NCBI GenBank assembly: GCA_021232515.1
Contig: JAJPOQ010000013.1
Coordinates: forward strand, 1 to 64,000
Direction: 5' to 3'
Length of the DNA stretch: 64,000 nucleotides
Origin: Lentisphaeraceae bacterium
GTDB lineage: Bacteria > Verrucomicrobiota > Lentisphaeria > Lentisphaerales > Lentisphaeraceae
Below, piece after piece: positions 8,342 to 18,555 of the stretch. The notes below the pieces were generated by a model, which searched no databases, had not been told where the DNA came from, and worked only from the letters and a program-made list of their open reading frames with translations. The position numbers and the translations under genes are program-made. Positions within the stretch are counted from its first letter, which is position 1, and each line of letters starts with the position of its first letter.

Positions 8342-10201
8342 TTACTTTGTTTTGCCTGTATAGCCGATTAAGTACTCTAGCCGTCTGCCAGTAGGTGATT
8401 TCAAACTTAAACCTGACCATCTTTTCTCTGTCAGTAAATAATTCAGATCAAATTTATACTTGTGCTTTCCATCTCTTAAAAGAACTACTGTATTTAAAAT
8501 CAGCCCCAAATCATTTTCATCTTTAGCCATCTCGATTAAGTTTTTTATATAGTTACCTGGAACTATTTGGTTATTTAAGGCTAGGAACTCCAAAGCACGG
8601 GTTTTAACAAAAAGGTCAGAATCATTTTCTAACATCTTTTTGGCTTTATCGTACAAACCAATCGCTTGGTTTCCGAAGTTTGAGCAAACAATTAATCCCC
8701 AATATCTTTCTAAGGCATCTGAAGAGTTAAGCGTAGCCGTTAAATCTTTTTTAATTTCTGGAAAGGCTCTCAAACTTAAGTCTGAGATTTGTGATAATTT
8801 GGCAATTCTCTGTTTATTTTTTTGGCCATACTCAACAAAGTTTTCTACTCCCTCACGAATCATAATGGGTTCCGGTATAAAACTAAGGTCTGCCAGATCT
8901 TTAACTTGACCTGTAAGAAGTCCTCGCATCTCTTTAACTATCGCAGAATATTGCGGATCTTTAGCTAAATTATTTACTTCATCTGGATCGTTTGATAAAT
9001 CGTACAAACACTCAACTGGGCGTTCCTCAAAAAACTGACTTTGCTCTTTCGTTAGTTTCCCTTCATCAAACATTTTCTGCCATTCTTTATAAGCCAACAT
9101 TCGATACCGGTAACGATTGTAGAGCCCATCATAATTAAAGCGCTGGTAGTTTCGCATATAATGAAAATCACCCTTGCGAACAGTTCGTACCATGTCATAC
9201 TTTTCATCAAAACGGTCGGCGTAGCCGTAACTCGTGTTTCGCTTATTTAACTCATCAAGTTTTACCTCTTTACCAAGAAAAGCTTTTCCATCAAAACCCA
9301 AATCCGATTTTAATCCTGCAAGCTCAAGAACTGTTGGAGCTAAATCAACAAACTGAACGAAGCCGTCCACTCGCGAACCTCTTGAGGCTGGAGAAAGGTG
9401 CTGCCAATTCTTAGGAACATAGACTACCATCGGAACCTGTAAGCCATTATTATAAGCGTAACCTTTACCTCTCGGTAAAACTCCACCATGGTCACCATAG
9501 TAAAAAATAAATGTATCATCTAGTAAATCATCTTTTTCTAATCCCTTAAGAAATTTAGAAATTTGCTGATCCACTAAGCGATGACGATCTCGATAATAAG
9601 CATATGTATAACGAAAGGTTTCAGTATCTGGATGATACTTAAAAACTCTCATATCGGCAGGATTATCAGTTGTCTTTTTCTTCATATCTTGAAAGTGAAG
9701 TGAACTTTCATGAGTTGTCGTAAAGTTCTGAACATGAAAAAATGGTTGACCAGGTTTACGCTTTTTGTAGGAAGCTTTTCTCGATGACTCGTCCCAGACA
9801 CCTTCTTTCTCTTTAGGGTTGTAATTATAATCTTCCTTGTGGCAATTTGAAGTATAGTAGCCGACTTGCTTCAGATAATAAGGAAAGAGTTTTAAGCCAT
9901 CTGGCATTTTAGCATATTGTTGATTGCGGTGATACTGAGTTCCAACACGAGGTCCATAACATCCAGAAATGATAGTACTTCTGGCGACGGAACAAACTGG
10001 AGCACAAGAAAAAGCATTGTTGAACACTAGGCCATTTTTAGCAAGTTTCTCTATAGCAGGCATTTCAACGCCCGTTTTACTGTAAAGCTTCAACCAACTT
10101 GCTGAGTTATCCTCACTAACGACCCAAACAATGTTTGGCTTATCTACAGAAAAAAGAGAGAGACTTAAAAAGATGAATGGTATAAATAGTTTTAATTTCA
10201 T
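8342..10201 (-). CDS. Secreted S1-family sulfatase
   Basis: This 619-residue exported enzyme is predicted to hydrolyse sulfate esters, most likely on sulfated polysaccharides. A signal peptide (MKLKLFIPFIFLSLSLFS) is followed by KPNIVWVVSEDNS, the first metal-binding segment. The formylglycine site is C70 in CAPVCSVARST, where the usual Pro at +2 is Val (C-S-V-A-R). The second metal segment is FIFYYGDHGG, and DGFVQFVDLAPTVLELAG is typical of heparan-sulfamidase/arylsulfatase-like family members. The last 150 residues form helical repeats (HEAT-like) found in related PVC sulfatases. Maturation needs a formylglycine-generating or anaerobic maturase enzyme, not in this window. Substrate cannot be inferred. 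It is a single-gene unit ending at its own terminator. Confidence 0.9.
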   Translation of the reverse strand: MKLKLFIPFIFLSLSLFSVDKPNIVWVVSEDNSASWLKLYSKTGVEMPAIEKLAKNGLVFNNAFSCAPVCSVARSTIISGCYGPRVGTQYHRNQQYAKMPDGLKLFPYYLKQVGYYTSNCHKEDYNYNPKEKEGVWDESSRKASYKKRKPGQPFFHVQNFTTTHESSLHFQDMKKKTTDNPADMRVFKYHPDTETFRYTYAYYRDRHRLVDQQISKFLKGLEKDDLLDDTFIFYYGDHGGVLPRGKGYAYNNGLQVPMVVYVPKNWQHLSPASRGSRVDGFVQFVDLAPTVLELAGLKSDLGFDGKAFLGKEVKLDELNKRNTSYGYADRFDEKYDMVRTVRKGDFHYMRNYQRFNYDGLYNRYRYRMLAYKEWQKMFDEGKLTKEQSQFFEERPVECLYDLSNDPDEVNNLAKDPQYSAIVKEMRGLLTGQVKDLADLSFIPEPIMIREGVENFVEYGQKNKQRIAKLSQISDLSLRAFPEIKKDLTATLNSSDALERYWGLIVCSNFGNQAIGLYDKAKKMLENDSDLFVKTRALEFLALNNQIVPGNYIKNLIEMAKDENDLGLILNTVVLLRDGKHKYKFDLNYLLTEKRWSGLSLKSPTGRRLEYLIGYTGKTK

Positions 10202-10279
10202 GCATTCCTCAAAGGGTTTACTTATTCTAAATAAATAAACGTTATGAAAAGCTTCTTTCTGTCAGCTATATACGAAATT

Positions 10280-10319
10280 AAACAAAAAATGCCGCAATAA
10301 TCAAGTAATTGCGGCATTT
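10280..10319 (-). terminator. Intrinsic terminator of cysDN
   Basis: A 12-bp perfect stem (10287-10298 with 10308-10319), containing GCCGCAAT, encloses a 9-base loop. The minus strand continues TTTTGTTT. It lies 25 bases past the cysN stop. Confidence 0.9.
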
Positions 10320-10343
10320 CAAAAAAAGAATGTAGTCTTTAAT

Positions 10344-11765
10344 CTATTTTAAGATCTGACTGATGTCCTTACATTCCCATGCAGGGAAGTGCTTGCGAAT
10401 CAAAGCATTTAGTTCAACTTCAAATGATGGACCAGCTGCAACAGCTGAACCGTCTGTAGAACTTAAAGCTTTAGAAACAATACCAGCACCGATCGTTACA
10501 TTTGATAATCTATCGATCACAACGAATGCACCTGTGCCTGGAACTAGCGAATAAGGATCAACTGAAACTTTATCAGTTACATCGATGCGACAAAGACCTA
10601 TCTCATTTAACTCGAAATGATCTGTGCTTATCTTATCTAGAGTATTGATGTCATACTTATAGTCAACTGAAATTAGCTGACCACTAACACTTTTTGAAGC
10701 AAATTTAAAATCGTACAAACGACCAGTTTCAAACTTCTCTTCGTGCATCCAAACAATGTGAGCTTGAAGTGAATCTGTTGAAGTAGCTTCATCGCCTTTC
10801 TTAACGATCAAGTCACCACGACTACTGTCAATTTCATCTTCTAAAGTCAAAGTCACAGCCATACCAGCGCAAGCCTCTTGAAGCTCACCGTCATAAGTAA
10901 CGATGCTTTTAACTTTGCTTTCTTTGCCTGAAGGAAGAGTTACTATCTCATCACCGACTTTTACTTCTCCACCAGAAATTGTTCCGCAAAAACCTCTAAA
11001 GTCGAGATTTGGGCGAACTACGTACTGAACTGGCATACGGAAGTTTTCATAGTTACGGTCATGAGTTAATTCAACAGTATTCAGTAGTTCCATAAGAGTT
11101 GGTCCATCGTACCAATCTGTTTTCGAACTACGGTCAACAACATTGTCGCCTTTAAGAGCTGAAAGAGGTAGGTAATGAACTTCTTCGATACCAATAGTTT
11201 TTGCTAGCTCGTTATAGCCTTTAATTGTCTCATTGTAGACGTCTTCGCTAAAATCAACTAAGTCCATTTTATTGATAGCTACAACGATATGCTTGATACC
11301 AAGTAGGTGAGCAATAAAACTATGACGTTTAGTCTGTGGCAAAACACCTTTTCTTGCATCGAGAAGAATAATCGCCAATTGACAATTTGAAGCTCCTGTT
11401 GCCATGTTACGAGTATATTGCTCGTGTCCTGGTGTATCTGCTATGATAAACTTTCTCTTAGAAGTCGAGAAGTAACGGTAAGCAACGTCAATAGTTATAC
11501 CTTGCTGACGTTCATCTTCTAGACCATCAACAAGAAGAGCTAAGTCAAACTCTTCATCAGTAGTATTGAACTTCTTAGAGTCTTTCTTGATCGAGCTAAG
11601 CTGATCTTCATAGATCAGTTTGGAGTCATGAAGAAGTCTTCCGATAAGAGTTGATTTACCATCATCTACACTACCACAAGTCAAAAAGCGAAGAAGCTCT
11701 TTGTTTTCATGTTCCTTAAGATAACCTAGTATGTCTTTTTCTATCAATTCAGATTGGTGTGACAT
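10344..11765 (-). CDS. cysN: Sulfate adenylyltransferase subunit 1 (GTPase)
   Basis: CysN is the GTPase subunit of bacterial ATP sulfurylase. It couples GTP hydrolysis to CysD-catalysed formation of adenosine 5'-phosphosulfate from ATP and sulfate. EF-Tu-like GTP-binding motifs are intact: G1 GSVDDGKST (31-39), G3 DTPGHEQYTRN, G4 NKMD. Domains II and III follow. At 473 residues it lacks the fused CysC APS-kinase domain found in NodQ-like proteins. Its ATG overlaps the cysD stop by one base (TAATG), so the two subunits are translationally coupled. No APS reductase or APS kinase gene is in the window, so whether the APS feeds assimilation or sulfation is open. Confidence 0.95.
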   Translation of the reverse strand: MSHQSELIEKDILGYLKEHENKELLRFLTCGSVDDGKSTLIGRLLHDSKLIYEDQLSSIKKDSKKFNTTDEEFDLALLVDGLEDERQQGITIDVAYRYFSTSKRKFIIADTPGHEQYTRNMATGASNCQLAIILLDARKGVLPQTKRHSFIAHLLGIKHIVVAINKMDLVDFSEDVYNETIKGYNELAKTIGIEEVHYLPLSALKGDNVVDRSSKTDWYDGPTLMELLNTVELTHDRNYENFRMPVQYVVRPNLDFRGFCGTISGGEVKVGDEIVTLPSGKESKVKSIVTYDGELQEACAGMAVTLTLEDEIDSSRGDLIVKKGDEATSTDSLQAHIVWMHEEKFETGRLYDFKFASKSVSGQLISVDYKYDINTLDKISTDHFELNEIGLCRIDVTDKVSVDPYSLVPGTGAFVVIDRLSNVTIGAGIVSKALSSTDGSAVAAGPSFEVELNALIRKHFPAWECKDISQILK

Positions 11766-12673
11766 TAAAAGTACCCCTCTCTCTTTTTCTTTTCCATCGA
11801 TCCAGCTTGATCTTGATCAATAACTCGACCTTGTCTTTCCGATGTCTTAGTCAGAAGCATTTCTTGGATAATTTCAGGAAGTGTTGTCGCCGTTGATTCA
11901 ACTGCACCAGTTAGTGGGTAACAACCAAGAGTTCGAAACCGAACCATTTTCTCTTCAATAACTTCGTCTTCACCAATTTTCATACGATCGTCGTCGATCA
12001 TAATGTCGACACCATCACGATTAACTACGGGGCGCTTATCGGCAAAATAAAGCGGAACAATTGGAATCTCTTCAAGGTATATATATTGCCAGATGTCTAA
12101 CTCAGTCCAGTTTGAAAGTGGGAAAACGCGAATACTTTCGCCTTTATTTACTTTACCGTTGTAGATGTTCCAAAGTTCAGGACGCTGATTTTTAGGATCC
12201 CATCGGTGATTTTTATCACGGAAAGAATAAACTCGCTCTTTAGCACGAGACTTTTCTTCGTCTCTTCTAGCTCCACCAAATGCTGCATCAAAACCATGCT
12301 TATCCAATGCTTGTTTCAATGCTTGAGTTTTCATAATATCTGTATGAACTTGGCTACCATTATCAAAAGGGTTTATATTTTTATCTATACCTTCTTGATT
12401 ACTGTGAACTATTAAATCTAGACCAAGATTCGCCACATGATTATCTCTAAACTTAATCATCTCTTTGAACTTCCACTTGGTATCAACATGCATAAGTGGA
12501 AATGGCGGCTTTCCTGGGTAAAACGCTTTCATTGCGAGGTGAAGCATAACTGCAGAATCTTTACCTACAGAATAAAGCATAACAGGGTTATCAAACTCTG
12601 CTGCAACTTCGCGAATTATATGTATACTCTCAGCCTCAAGTTCTTTGAGGTGAGTCATTTTATGATTATCCAT
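11765..12673 (-). CDS. cysD: Sulfate adenylyltransferase subunit 2
   Basis: CysD is the catalytic ATP-pyrophosphatase-type subunit of ATP sulfurylase and partners with CysN encoded immediately downstream. The PP-loop [13 protein letters not shown] lies about 40 residues from the N-terminus. The conserved THL+ELEAESI start, [16 protein letters not shown] block and [12 protein letters not shown] are all characteristic. I chose the ATG at 12673 (MDNHKMTHL), which matches the usual family N-terminus; an in-frame TTG at 12679 is less likely. The ribosome site is weak. About 190 bases separate it from the upstream dehydrogenase gene, so it probably has its own promoter. Confidence 0.94.
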   Translation of the reverse strand: MDNHKMTHLKELEAESIHIIREVAAEFDNPVMLYSVGKDSAVMLHLAMKAFYPGKPPFPLMHVDTKWKFKEMIKFRDNHVANLGLDLIVHSNQEGIDKNINPFDNGSQVHTDIMKTQALKQALDKHGFDAAFGGARRDEEKSRAKERVYSFRDKNHRWDPKNQRPELWNIYNGKVNKGESIRVFPLSNWTELDIWQYIYLEEIPIVPLYFADKRPVVNRDGVDIMIDDDRMKIGEDEVIEEKMVRFRTLGCYPLTGAVESTATTLPEIIQEMLLTKTSERQGRVIDQDQAGSMEKKKREGYF

Positions 12674-12860
12674 AGTCAACCATTCTTAAATAAAGTCTTT
12701 AGTATTTGACGGCAGTCGTTTAAACATTAAAACGTAGCAACGTACTGCTCAGCTTATAATTTATATCAATGTGCCCTAACCATTAACACTTTATAATGAA
12801 AAATACAGTACATTCTAGACGGTTTTTGAGCTTTTGCAGAAATCGTTTCTCTAGGCAAAA

Positions 12861-14132
12861 CTATAATCTTAAGTCTACCAAAGATTCTGGGTAAACATAC
12901 TTGAGGTCATATATCACAGCATCTGCATTACACTTTGCACGGAGATCTTTAACGGACAACTCTTTAAATTCTTTGTGTGCAACACAAACTATAACTGCAT
13001 CGTAGTCATTTGCAGAAATTTCACTGTAAACTTCTAAGCCATACTCTTCTGTTGCTTCTTCTTTATCAACCCAAGGGTCATACACATCAACAGTACTACC
13101 GTAATCTGCTAGCTCTTTGATTATATCAGTTACTTTCGTATTGCGAAGATCTGGGCAATTTTCTTTAAAAGTTAACCCCATAATCAGTACTTTAGATTTA
13201 CCGGCATTAATTCCGCGCTTACTTAGCTGTTTCACCAAATTTGATACTACGAAAGAAGCCATATTATCATTAATGCGTCGACCAGCAAGGATAACCTCTG
13301 GAGTATAACCAAGCTCTTCTGCTTTGTGAGTTAAGTAATATGGGTCTACACCGATACAATGACCGCCAACTAGACCAGGTCTGAAATTTAAAAAATTCCA
13401 TTTTGTCCCAGCTGCTTTAAGAACATGTTCTGTATCAATCCCAACACGGTCAAAAATAAGTGAAAGTTCATTTATCAAAGCGATATTTAAATCCCGTTGA
13501 GTATTCTCGATGACTTTTGCTGCCTCGGCAACTTTGATTGATTCTGCCTTAAAAGTTCCTGCAGTAATAATACTCGCATATACTTCATCAACAAAATCTG
13601 CTACTTCTGGAGTCGAGCCTGACGTAACCTTTAAAATAGTCGTCAAGCGGTGCTGTCTATCCCCTGGATTAATTCTCTCTGGAGAATAACCAAGGTAAAA
13701 GTCTTTGTTAAAAGTTAGACCTGATTCTTTTTCTAGAATAGGCTTACACACTTCCTCTGTAACACCTGGATAAACCGTTGATTCAAAAACAACGATATCT
13801 CCTTTAGATAGTACAGAAGCTACAGCTTTACTAGCTTTTTGAAGGGGAGTTAAGTCTGGTCTTTTATTTTTATCAATTGGGGTTGGTACTGTAACTATAT
13901 AAAAATTACTTTGCTTTAAACTTTCTATTTGTGAAGAAAAGGACAAACTTGAAGAGCCTTTAAGCTCTTCATCGGTCACCTCAAGTGTTGAGTCAAAACC
14001 TTTAAGTAACTCTTTTATACGGTCTTCTTTTATATCAAAACCGATTGTCTCATATTTCTTACCAAATTCAACAGCCAAAGGTAGGCCTACATAACCAAGA
14101 CCTAATACCGCAATTTTTACATCACTCATCAT
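12861..14132 (-). CDS. UDP-N-acetylhexosamine 6-dehydrogenase (TviB/WbpA type)
   Basis: This 423-residue NAD-dependent four-electron dehydrogenase oxidises C6 of a UDP-sugar to the uronate. It has an N-terminal Rossmann motif ([14 protein letters not shown]-like, residues 6-19), the VTVPTPID block, the [11 protein letters not shown] block and catalytic Cys near residue 258 in [12 protein letters not shown]. The YSPERINPG and [12 protein letters not shown] forms are typical of the TviB/WbpA/VipA branch, which acts on UDP-GlcNAc or UDP-GalNAc, rather than of UDP-glucose dehydrogenase. It likely supplies an aminouronate for surface polysaccharide. The gene directly upstream, eight bases away, is a second dehydrogenase of a different branch. 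Confidence 0.88.
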   Translation of the reverse strand: MMSDVKIAVLGLGYVGLPLAVEFGKKYETIGFDIKEDRIKELLKGFDSTLEVTDEELKGSSSLSFSSQIESLKQSNFYIVTVPTPIDKNKRPDLTPLQKASKAVASVLSKGDIVVFESTVYPGVTEEVCKPILEKESGLTFNKDFYLGYSPERINPGDRQHRLTTILKVTSGSTPEVADFVDEVYASIITAGTFKAESIKVAEAAKVIENTQRDLNIALINELSLIFDRVGIDTEHVLKAAGTKWNFLNFRPGLVGGHCIGVDPYYLTHKAEELGYTPEVILAGRRINDNMASFVVSNLVKQLSKRGINAGKSKVLIMGLTFKENCPDLRNTKVTDIIKELADYGSTVDVYDPWVDKEEATEEYGLEVYSEISANDYDAVIVCVAHKEFKELSVKDLRAKCNADAVIYDLKYVYPESLVDLRL

Positions 14133-14140
14133 TACAATAA

Positions 14141-15514
14141 TTACCTTTTATGAATTTTAGGTTTTTGACCAATTGTATGAACATTGAAACCAAGTTCGTA
14201 TAATTCTTTCGCATTCAAACAACCTCTCGTATCAAAAATATGCGCTGGTCGAACCATAGATTGAAAGATCTTTTTAAAATCTAACCCCCTGAACTCTTGC
14301 CAATCCGTAACTACAATCACCGCATGGGCATCTACTGTAGCTTTAGAAACACCATCACAGTAAATAATATTCGTCAAACCTTTCAAGTCTTCTCTAGCCT
14401 GAGGTATTGCTTGTGGGTCATAAATTGCAACTTCAGCTCTCTCTTCAACTAAAGAATTAACAATTTGAATTGCAGGACTTTCTCGAGTATCTCCTGTATC
14501 AGCTTTAAAGGCAAAACCTAAAACAGCAATCTTCTTACCGGCGACAGAATTAAACATCGAAGAAATCACATTCTTTACAATGCGTTTTTTTTGATATTCA
14601 TTTATGTCAATAACACTTTGCCAGTATTGGGCTACTTCAGACAATCCAAGTGTCTCGCACAAATAAACAAGGTTCAATATGTCTTTTTGAAAACATGAGC
14701 CCCCAAAACCAGGGCCAGATTTCAAAAACTTTGCTCCAATCCTAGAGTCTGCTCCAATTGCTTCTGAGATCTTACTTACATCGGCACCTGTCTCCTCACA
14801 AATAGCTGAAATACTATTGATTGAACTTACTCGTTGAGCTAAAAATGCATTTGCTGCAAGCTTTGATAATTCTGAAGACCAAGAGTCGGTAGTAATTATT
14901 CTTCCTTTAGAAATCCAATTTTCATAAATCTCCGAAATGGCTGCAACAGCTGCTTCTCCTTCAGGAGTTGGTCTGCCTCCAATTAAAACCCGATCAGGGT
15001 TTTGTAAGTCGGCAATTGCTGTACCTTCGGCCAAAAATTCAGGATTGGAAATAACTTCAAAAGAATGTTTAGAATCTCCACTTTCTAGAATCTCGGAAAT
15101 AATCTTAGATGTTCTAACGGGTACAGTGCTTTTCTCTACAACAATCAAATCTTTTTGAGCATATTCACTTATCTGGCGAGCTGTTTTCTCACAAAACTGT
15201 AAATCAGCAGCTTTACCGGCCCCTAGACCAAAAGTTTTAGTTGGAGTATTTACACAGACAAATATAACATCTGCTTGTTTTATACCTTCAATCACATCTG
15301 TTGAGAAAAAAAGGTTTTTACCGCGCTGCTTTTCAATAAGCTCACCTAAACCAGGTTCAAAAACTGGTAAGTCACCTGAATTCCAAGCATCTATTCTTGA
15401 TTGATTTAAATCGACAACATTTATTATATAATTTGGACAGTTTGCTGCGATGGTCGCCATCGTCGGTCCACCTACATAACCAGCACCAATACAAAGTATA
15501 TTTTTTGAAATCAT
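14141..15514 (-). CDS. ugd: UDP-glucose 6-dehydrogenase, eukaryote-like class
   Basis: This 457-residue enzyme converts UDP-glucose to UDP-glucuronate. The N-terminus ([15 protein letters not shown]) and the following [22 protein letters not shown] blocks match the longer, animal-type UGDH class found in many bacteria rather than the short Ugd of enterobacteria. Catalytic Cys is near residue 273 in [19 protein letters not shown]. It shares a leftward transcript with the TviB/WbpA-type dehydrogenase. No glycosyltransferases for a capsule locus are adjacent, so the pair seems to be a precursor-supply unit. An intrinsic terminator upstream separates it from argF. Confidence 0.9.
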   Translation of the reverse strand: MISKNILCIGAGYVGGPTMATIAANCPNYIINVVDLNQSRIDAWNSGDLPVFEPGLGELIEKQRGKNLFFSTDVIEGIKQADVIFVCVNTPTKTFGLGAGKAADLQFCEKTARQISEYAQKDLIVVEKSTVPVRTSKIISEILESGDSKHSFEVISNPEFLAEGTAIADLQNPDRVLIGGRPTPEGEAAVAAISEIYENWISKGRIITTDSWSSELSKLAANAFLAQRVSSINSISAICEETGADVSKISEAIGADSRIGAKFLKSGPGFGGSCFQKDILNLVYLCETLGLSEVAQYWQSVIDINEYQKKRIVKNVISSMFNSVAGKKIAVLGFAFKADTGDTRESPAIQIVNSLVEERAEVAIYDPQAIPQAREDLKGLTNIIYCDGVSKATVDAHAVIVVTDWQEFRGLDFKKIFQSMVRPAHIFDTRGCLNAKELYELGFNVHTIGQKPKIHKR

Positions 15515-15529
15515 TTTGAGCCCACGGTA

Positions 15530-15566
15530 AAAATAAAAAAGACTGTTCTAAAAGTTAGAACAGTCT
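15530..15566 (-). terminator. Intrinsic terminator of the arg operon
   Basis: A 12-bp stem (15540-15551 with 15555-15566; AGACTGTTCTAA arm), 3-base loop, then TTTTTTATTTTT on the minus strand. It lies 25 bases past the argF stop and before ugd. Confidence 0.92.
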
Positions 15567-15591
15567 ACAAAAAATTACTTAAAAATGCTAC

Positions 15592-16491
15592 TTAAAACTT
15601 AAGAGTCATAATAGCTTTTTGAGCATGAAGTCGATTTTCTGCCTGATCCCATACTACAGAGTGCTTCCCTTCGAGAACTTCAGCTGTTATCTCTTTCTCT
15701 CGGTAAGCTGGTAAACAATGCATAACTTTTACATCTGAAGCTGCAACATTAAGCAACCCTTGGTTAACCTGATAAGGCAAAAAAGCCTTAGACCTTTCTG
15801 CGGCTTCTTCTTCAAAACCCATACTGATCCAAACATCCGTATATATAAAGTCCACACCCTCTGCAGCTTCTTTTGCATCTGGACAAACTTTAACATTATC
15901 AGGATTGCCAATACTTTCCAAAAACTCTTTCGGTGGCATAAAGTCTTCTGGACCACCAAGACGAAGTTCCATACCAGTCATATGAGCCGCATAAATCCAC
16001 GACAGTGCCATATTGCTTGCACAGTCTCCCATAAAGGCAACTTTTACACCCTCTAAACGACCTTTTAAATTGTCAATCAGTTGTATATCTGCCAAAAGCT
16101 GACAAGGATGAAAAGTATCCGTCAATGCGTTAATAACTGAAATAGAACAGGAGTCTGCAAAAGCTTTAATGTCTCCGTGCTTATGTCCGCGAATCACAAT
16201 ACCGTCAAGATAACGACTCAATACTTTTGCGGTATCTTCAAAACTTTCGCCACGTCCAACCTGAAGGCCATTCTGATCCATATACATCGGATTTCCACCA
16301 AGCTGATAAACACCAGTCTCAAAAGACACTCTTGTGCGAGTTGAGTTTTTTAAGAAAATCAAACCAATAGTTTTACCACTAAGATGATTTGAATTTAAAG
16401 TTCTGTCTTCACGATACTTATGTGCAAGGTTTATTGTTTCTCGAAGCTCTTCCTTCGAAATATCTAATAAACGCATAAAATCTTTAGCCAT
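15592..16491 (-). CDS. argF: Ornithine carbamoyltransferase
   Basis: The enzyme makes citrulline from ornithine and carbamoyl phosphate in arginine synthesis. At 299 residues it is of normal length. The carbamoyl-phosphate motif STRTR is at residues 50-54, HPCQ at 128-131, and the ornithine-loop HCLPAYRE near 258. The FMRLLDISKEEL start is typical. It is the last gene of argCBDF; its first eight bases overlap the end of argD, indicating coupling, and a strong terminator follows. The lysine of the family motif and all three signature loops are present, so activity is expected. Confidence 0.95.
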   Translation of the reverse strand: MAKDFMRLLDISKEELRETINLAHKYREDRTLNSNHLSGKTIGLIFLKNSTRTRVSFETGVYQLGGNPMYMDQNGLQVGRGESFEDTAKVLSRYLDGIVIRGHKHGDIKAFADSCSISVINALTDTFHPCQLLADIQLIDNLKGRLEGVKVAFMGDCASNMALSWIYAAHMTGMELRLGGPEDFMPPKEFLESIGNPDNVKVCPDAKEAAEGVDFIYTDVWISMGFEEEAAERSKAFLPYQVNQGLLNVAASDVKVMHCLPAYREKEITAEVLEGKHSVVWDQAENRLHAQKAIMTLKF

Positions 16492-17662
16492 GATTCAACT
16501 CCTCAAAAGTTTGGGAAATTATATTCATTCCTTCATCCAATTCAGCGTCTGAAATATTTAGTGGAGGTAATAGTCGCACAGTTTTTTCTCCAGCAGTCAA
16601 AAGTATCAGACCTTTCTCAAATGCTTTAGAGACAACATCGCCAGTTGGTATTTCAACATCTATCCCAACCATCATCCCAAGTGAACGAACTTCAGTTATA
16701 AAGCTATATTTATCAACTAAACTATTTAAAAATGACGATAGCTTCTCACTTTGCTTAACACAGTTCTCTAAAACTTTTTCATCTTCAAAAATCTCAAACA
16801 CAGCTAAGCCAGCAGCACAAGCCAGCGGAGTACCACCAAAAGTCGTTGCGTGAGTTCCTGGAACTAAAATCCCTTCATACTTAGCTTGAACCATAAAAGC
16901 GCCAATAGGCATACCATTGCCAAGCGCTTTCGCCATACTCATAATATCTGGCTCAACATCAAAATGCTGATGAGCAAACATCTTCCCTGTACGACCAATA
17001 CCAGTTTGAACTTCATCAAACATAAGTAAAATACCAGCCTCATCACAAAGTTGGCGAACACCTTGAATAAAAGCTTTCGCTGCAGGACGAACGCCACCTT
17101 CACCAAGTACAGGCTCTAGCATAACTGCTGCAGTCTTATCTGAAACAGCATTCTTTATTGCTTCAAGATCACCATAGTCTACATGAGTAAAACCTTGTAA
17201 GTCTGGGCCGAAGCCTTCACGGTATTTTGAACGACCCGTTGCTGCAAGAGAAGCTAGTGTGCGACCGTGAAAAGAATCATTCATACAAATGATTTCATGA
17301 CGACCTTTGTCGGTACCCCATTTTCGAGCAAACTTGATCAAACCTTCATTTGCTTCTGCACCACTATTACAGAAAAAAACTTTGCCGCCAAAGCCAGCTT
17401 TAGAAATCTTCTCTGCCAGAAGCGGAGCGTTCTCTGTCATGTATAAGTTTGAAACATGCAAAAGCTTCGTAGCTTGGTCACTTATTGCCTTAGCAACTTT
17501 AGGATGAGAGTGACCGACGTTACAAACACTGATACCAGTGCCAAAATCTAAATATTTTTTACCTTGGTCATCCCAAAGGTAACTTCCCTGACCTTTTTCA
17601 AAAAAGATCGATGGCTTATATGTGCCTAAAATGTATTCTGTATATTTCTCGCGAATATTCAT
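16484..17662 (-). CDS. argD: Acetylornithine aminotransferase
   Basis: This PLP-dependent class III aminotransferase (392 residues) converts N-acetylglutamate semialdehyde to N-acetylornithine. Visible blocks are YLDFGTGISVCNVGHSHP, FCNSGAEANEGLIKFARKW, FHGRTLASLAATG, the Asp-containing LLMFDEVQTGIGRTG and the PLP lysine in SMAKALGNGMPIGAF. These fit ArgD, which often doubles as succinyldiaminopimelate aminotransferase. It sits between argB and argF; the argB stop is eight bases upstream of its ATG and argF overlaps its end. Confidence 0.94.
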   Translation of the reverse strand: MNIREKYTEYILGTYKPSIFFEKGQGSYLWDDQGKKYLDFGTGISVCNVGHSHPKVAKAISDQATKLLHVSNLYMTENAPLLAEKISKAGFGGKVFFCNSGAEANEGLIKFARKWGTDKGRHEIICMNDSFHGRTLASLAATGRSKYREGFGPDLQGFTHVDYGDLEAIKNAVSDKTAAVMLEPVLGEGGVRPAAKAFIQGVRQLCDEAGILLMFDEVQTGIGRTGKMFAHQHFDVEPDIMSMAKALGNGMPIGAFMVQAKYEGILVPGTHATTFGGTPLACAAGLAVFEIFEDEKVLENCVKQSEKLSSFLNSLVDKYSFITEVRSLGMMVGIDVEIPTGDVVSKAFEKGLILLTAGEKTVRLLPPLNISDAELDEGMNIISQTFEELNHG

Positions 17663-17670
17663 AAAAAGTC

Positions 17671-18546
17671 TCAGTCGTTGATTATTTCTGTACCTACACC
17701 TTGGTCGGTGAACAATTCAAGTAAAACAGAGTGGCTCATCCTGCCGTCAATCATGTGAACTTTACGTGTACCTGCTTTAAGAGCTTCTACAGCACTAAGA
17801 ACTTTTGGAAGCATACCGCCAGCAATAATGCCTTTGCCGATATATTCTTCTACTTCGTTGATTTTTATAGAATGAATCAATGTCGACTCATCTTTAGGAT
17901 CCATCAACAAACCAGGGACATCACTTAAGAAAACTAACTTGCGCGCCTGCAATGCCTCTGCAACTTTTGCTGCTGCTATATCTGCATTTATATTGTAAGT
18001 ATTACCTTGATCATCTTTCGCTAAGGGAGCAATAATTGGTATTTCACAATTATCAATAACTTCTAAGATATGCCCTGCATCGACGTCGCTTACATTACCT
18101 ACGTAACCTACGTCAATATCATCTCCAGAATCTGGATCCTTGACAAACATCTTAGTTGCTTTGAGAATATCTTTCCCTGAAATGCGCTGACCTTTGCCTT
18201 TCAGTTTCCCCATAAGGTTCAGTAAGTTTTGATTTACCTCATTGTGTAAAACGTCATCGACAACTTCGATTGTGGCATCGCAAGTATGGCGCATACCGCC
18301 CGTACGTTTTACTGGGATACCCATCTTTTCTAGTCTTGCAGAAATAGCTTTACCACCACCGTGAACTATCACAGGGCGCATACCAATGCACTCCATAATC
18401 ACAACATCACGAATGACTGATTCTATTAGTTCAGGGTCTTCCATCGCACTGCCGCCAAACTTTACGACAACGACTGCACCACGGAATTCTTGAATATAAG
18501 GAAGAGCCTCAACGAGAACAGAAGCTTTTTCAATTAACTCAATCAT
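17671..18546 (-). CDS. argB: Acetylglutamate kinase
   Basis: ArgB phosphorylates N-acetylglutamate, usually the committed step of arginine synthesis. The amino-acid kinase fold is evident: VVVKFGGSAM near residue 28, VIVHGGGKAIS near 60, NINADIAAAKVAEAL, and GGMLPKVLSAVEAL at the C-terminal side. The length (291) and the N-terminal helix resemble the hexameric, arginine-inhibited class, but I cannot confirm the arginine-binding residues. The gene is second in argCBDF, ten bases after argC. Confidence 0.95.
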   Translation of the reverse strand: MIELIEKASVLVEALPYIQEFRGAVVVVKFGGSAMEDPELIESVIRDVVIMECIGMRPVIVHGGGKAISARLEKMGIPVKRTGGMRHTCDATIEVVDDVLHNEVNQNLLNLMGKLKGKGQRISGKDILKATKMFVKDPDSGDDIDVGYVGNVSDVDAGHILEVIDNCEIPIIAPLAKDDQGNTYNINADIAAAKVAEALQARKLVFLSDVPGLLMDPKDESTLIHSIKINEVEEYIGKGIIAGGMLPKVLSAVEALKAGTRKVHMIDGRMSHSVLLELFTDQGVGTEIIND

Positions 18547-18555
18547 ATCTAATCC

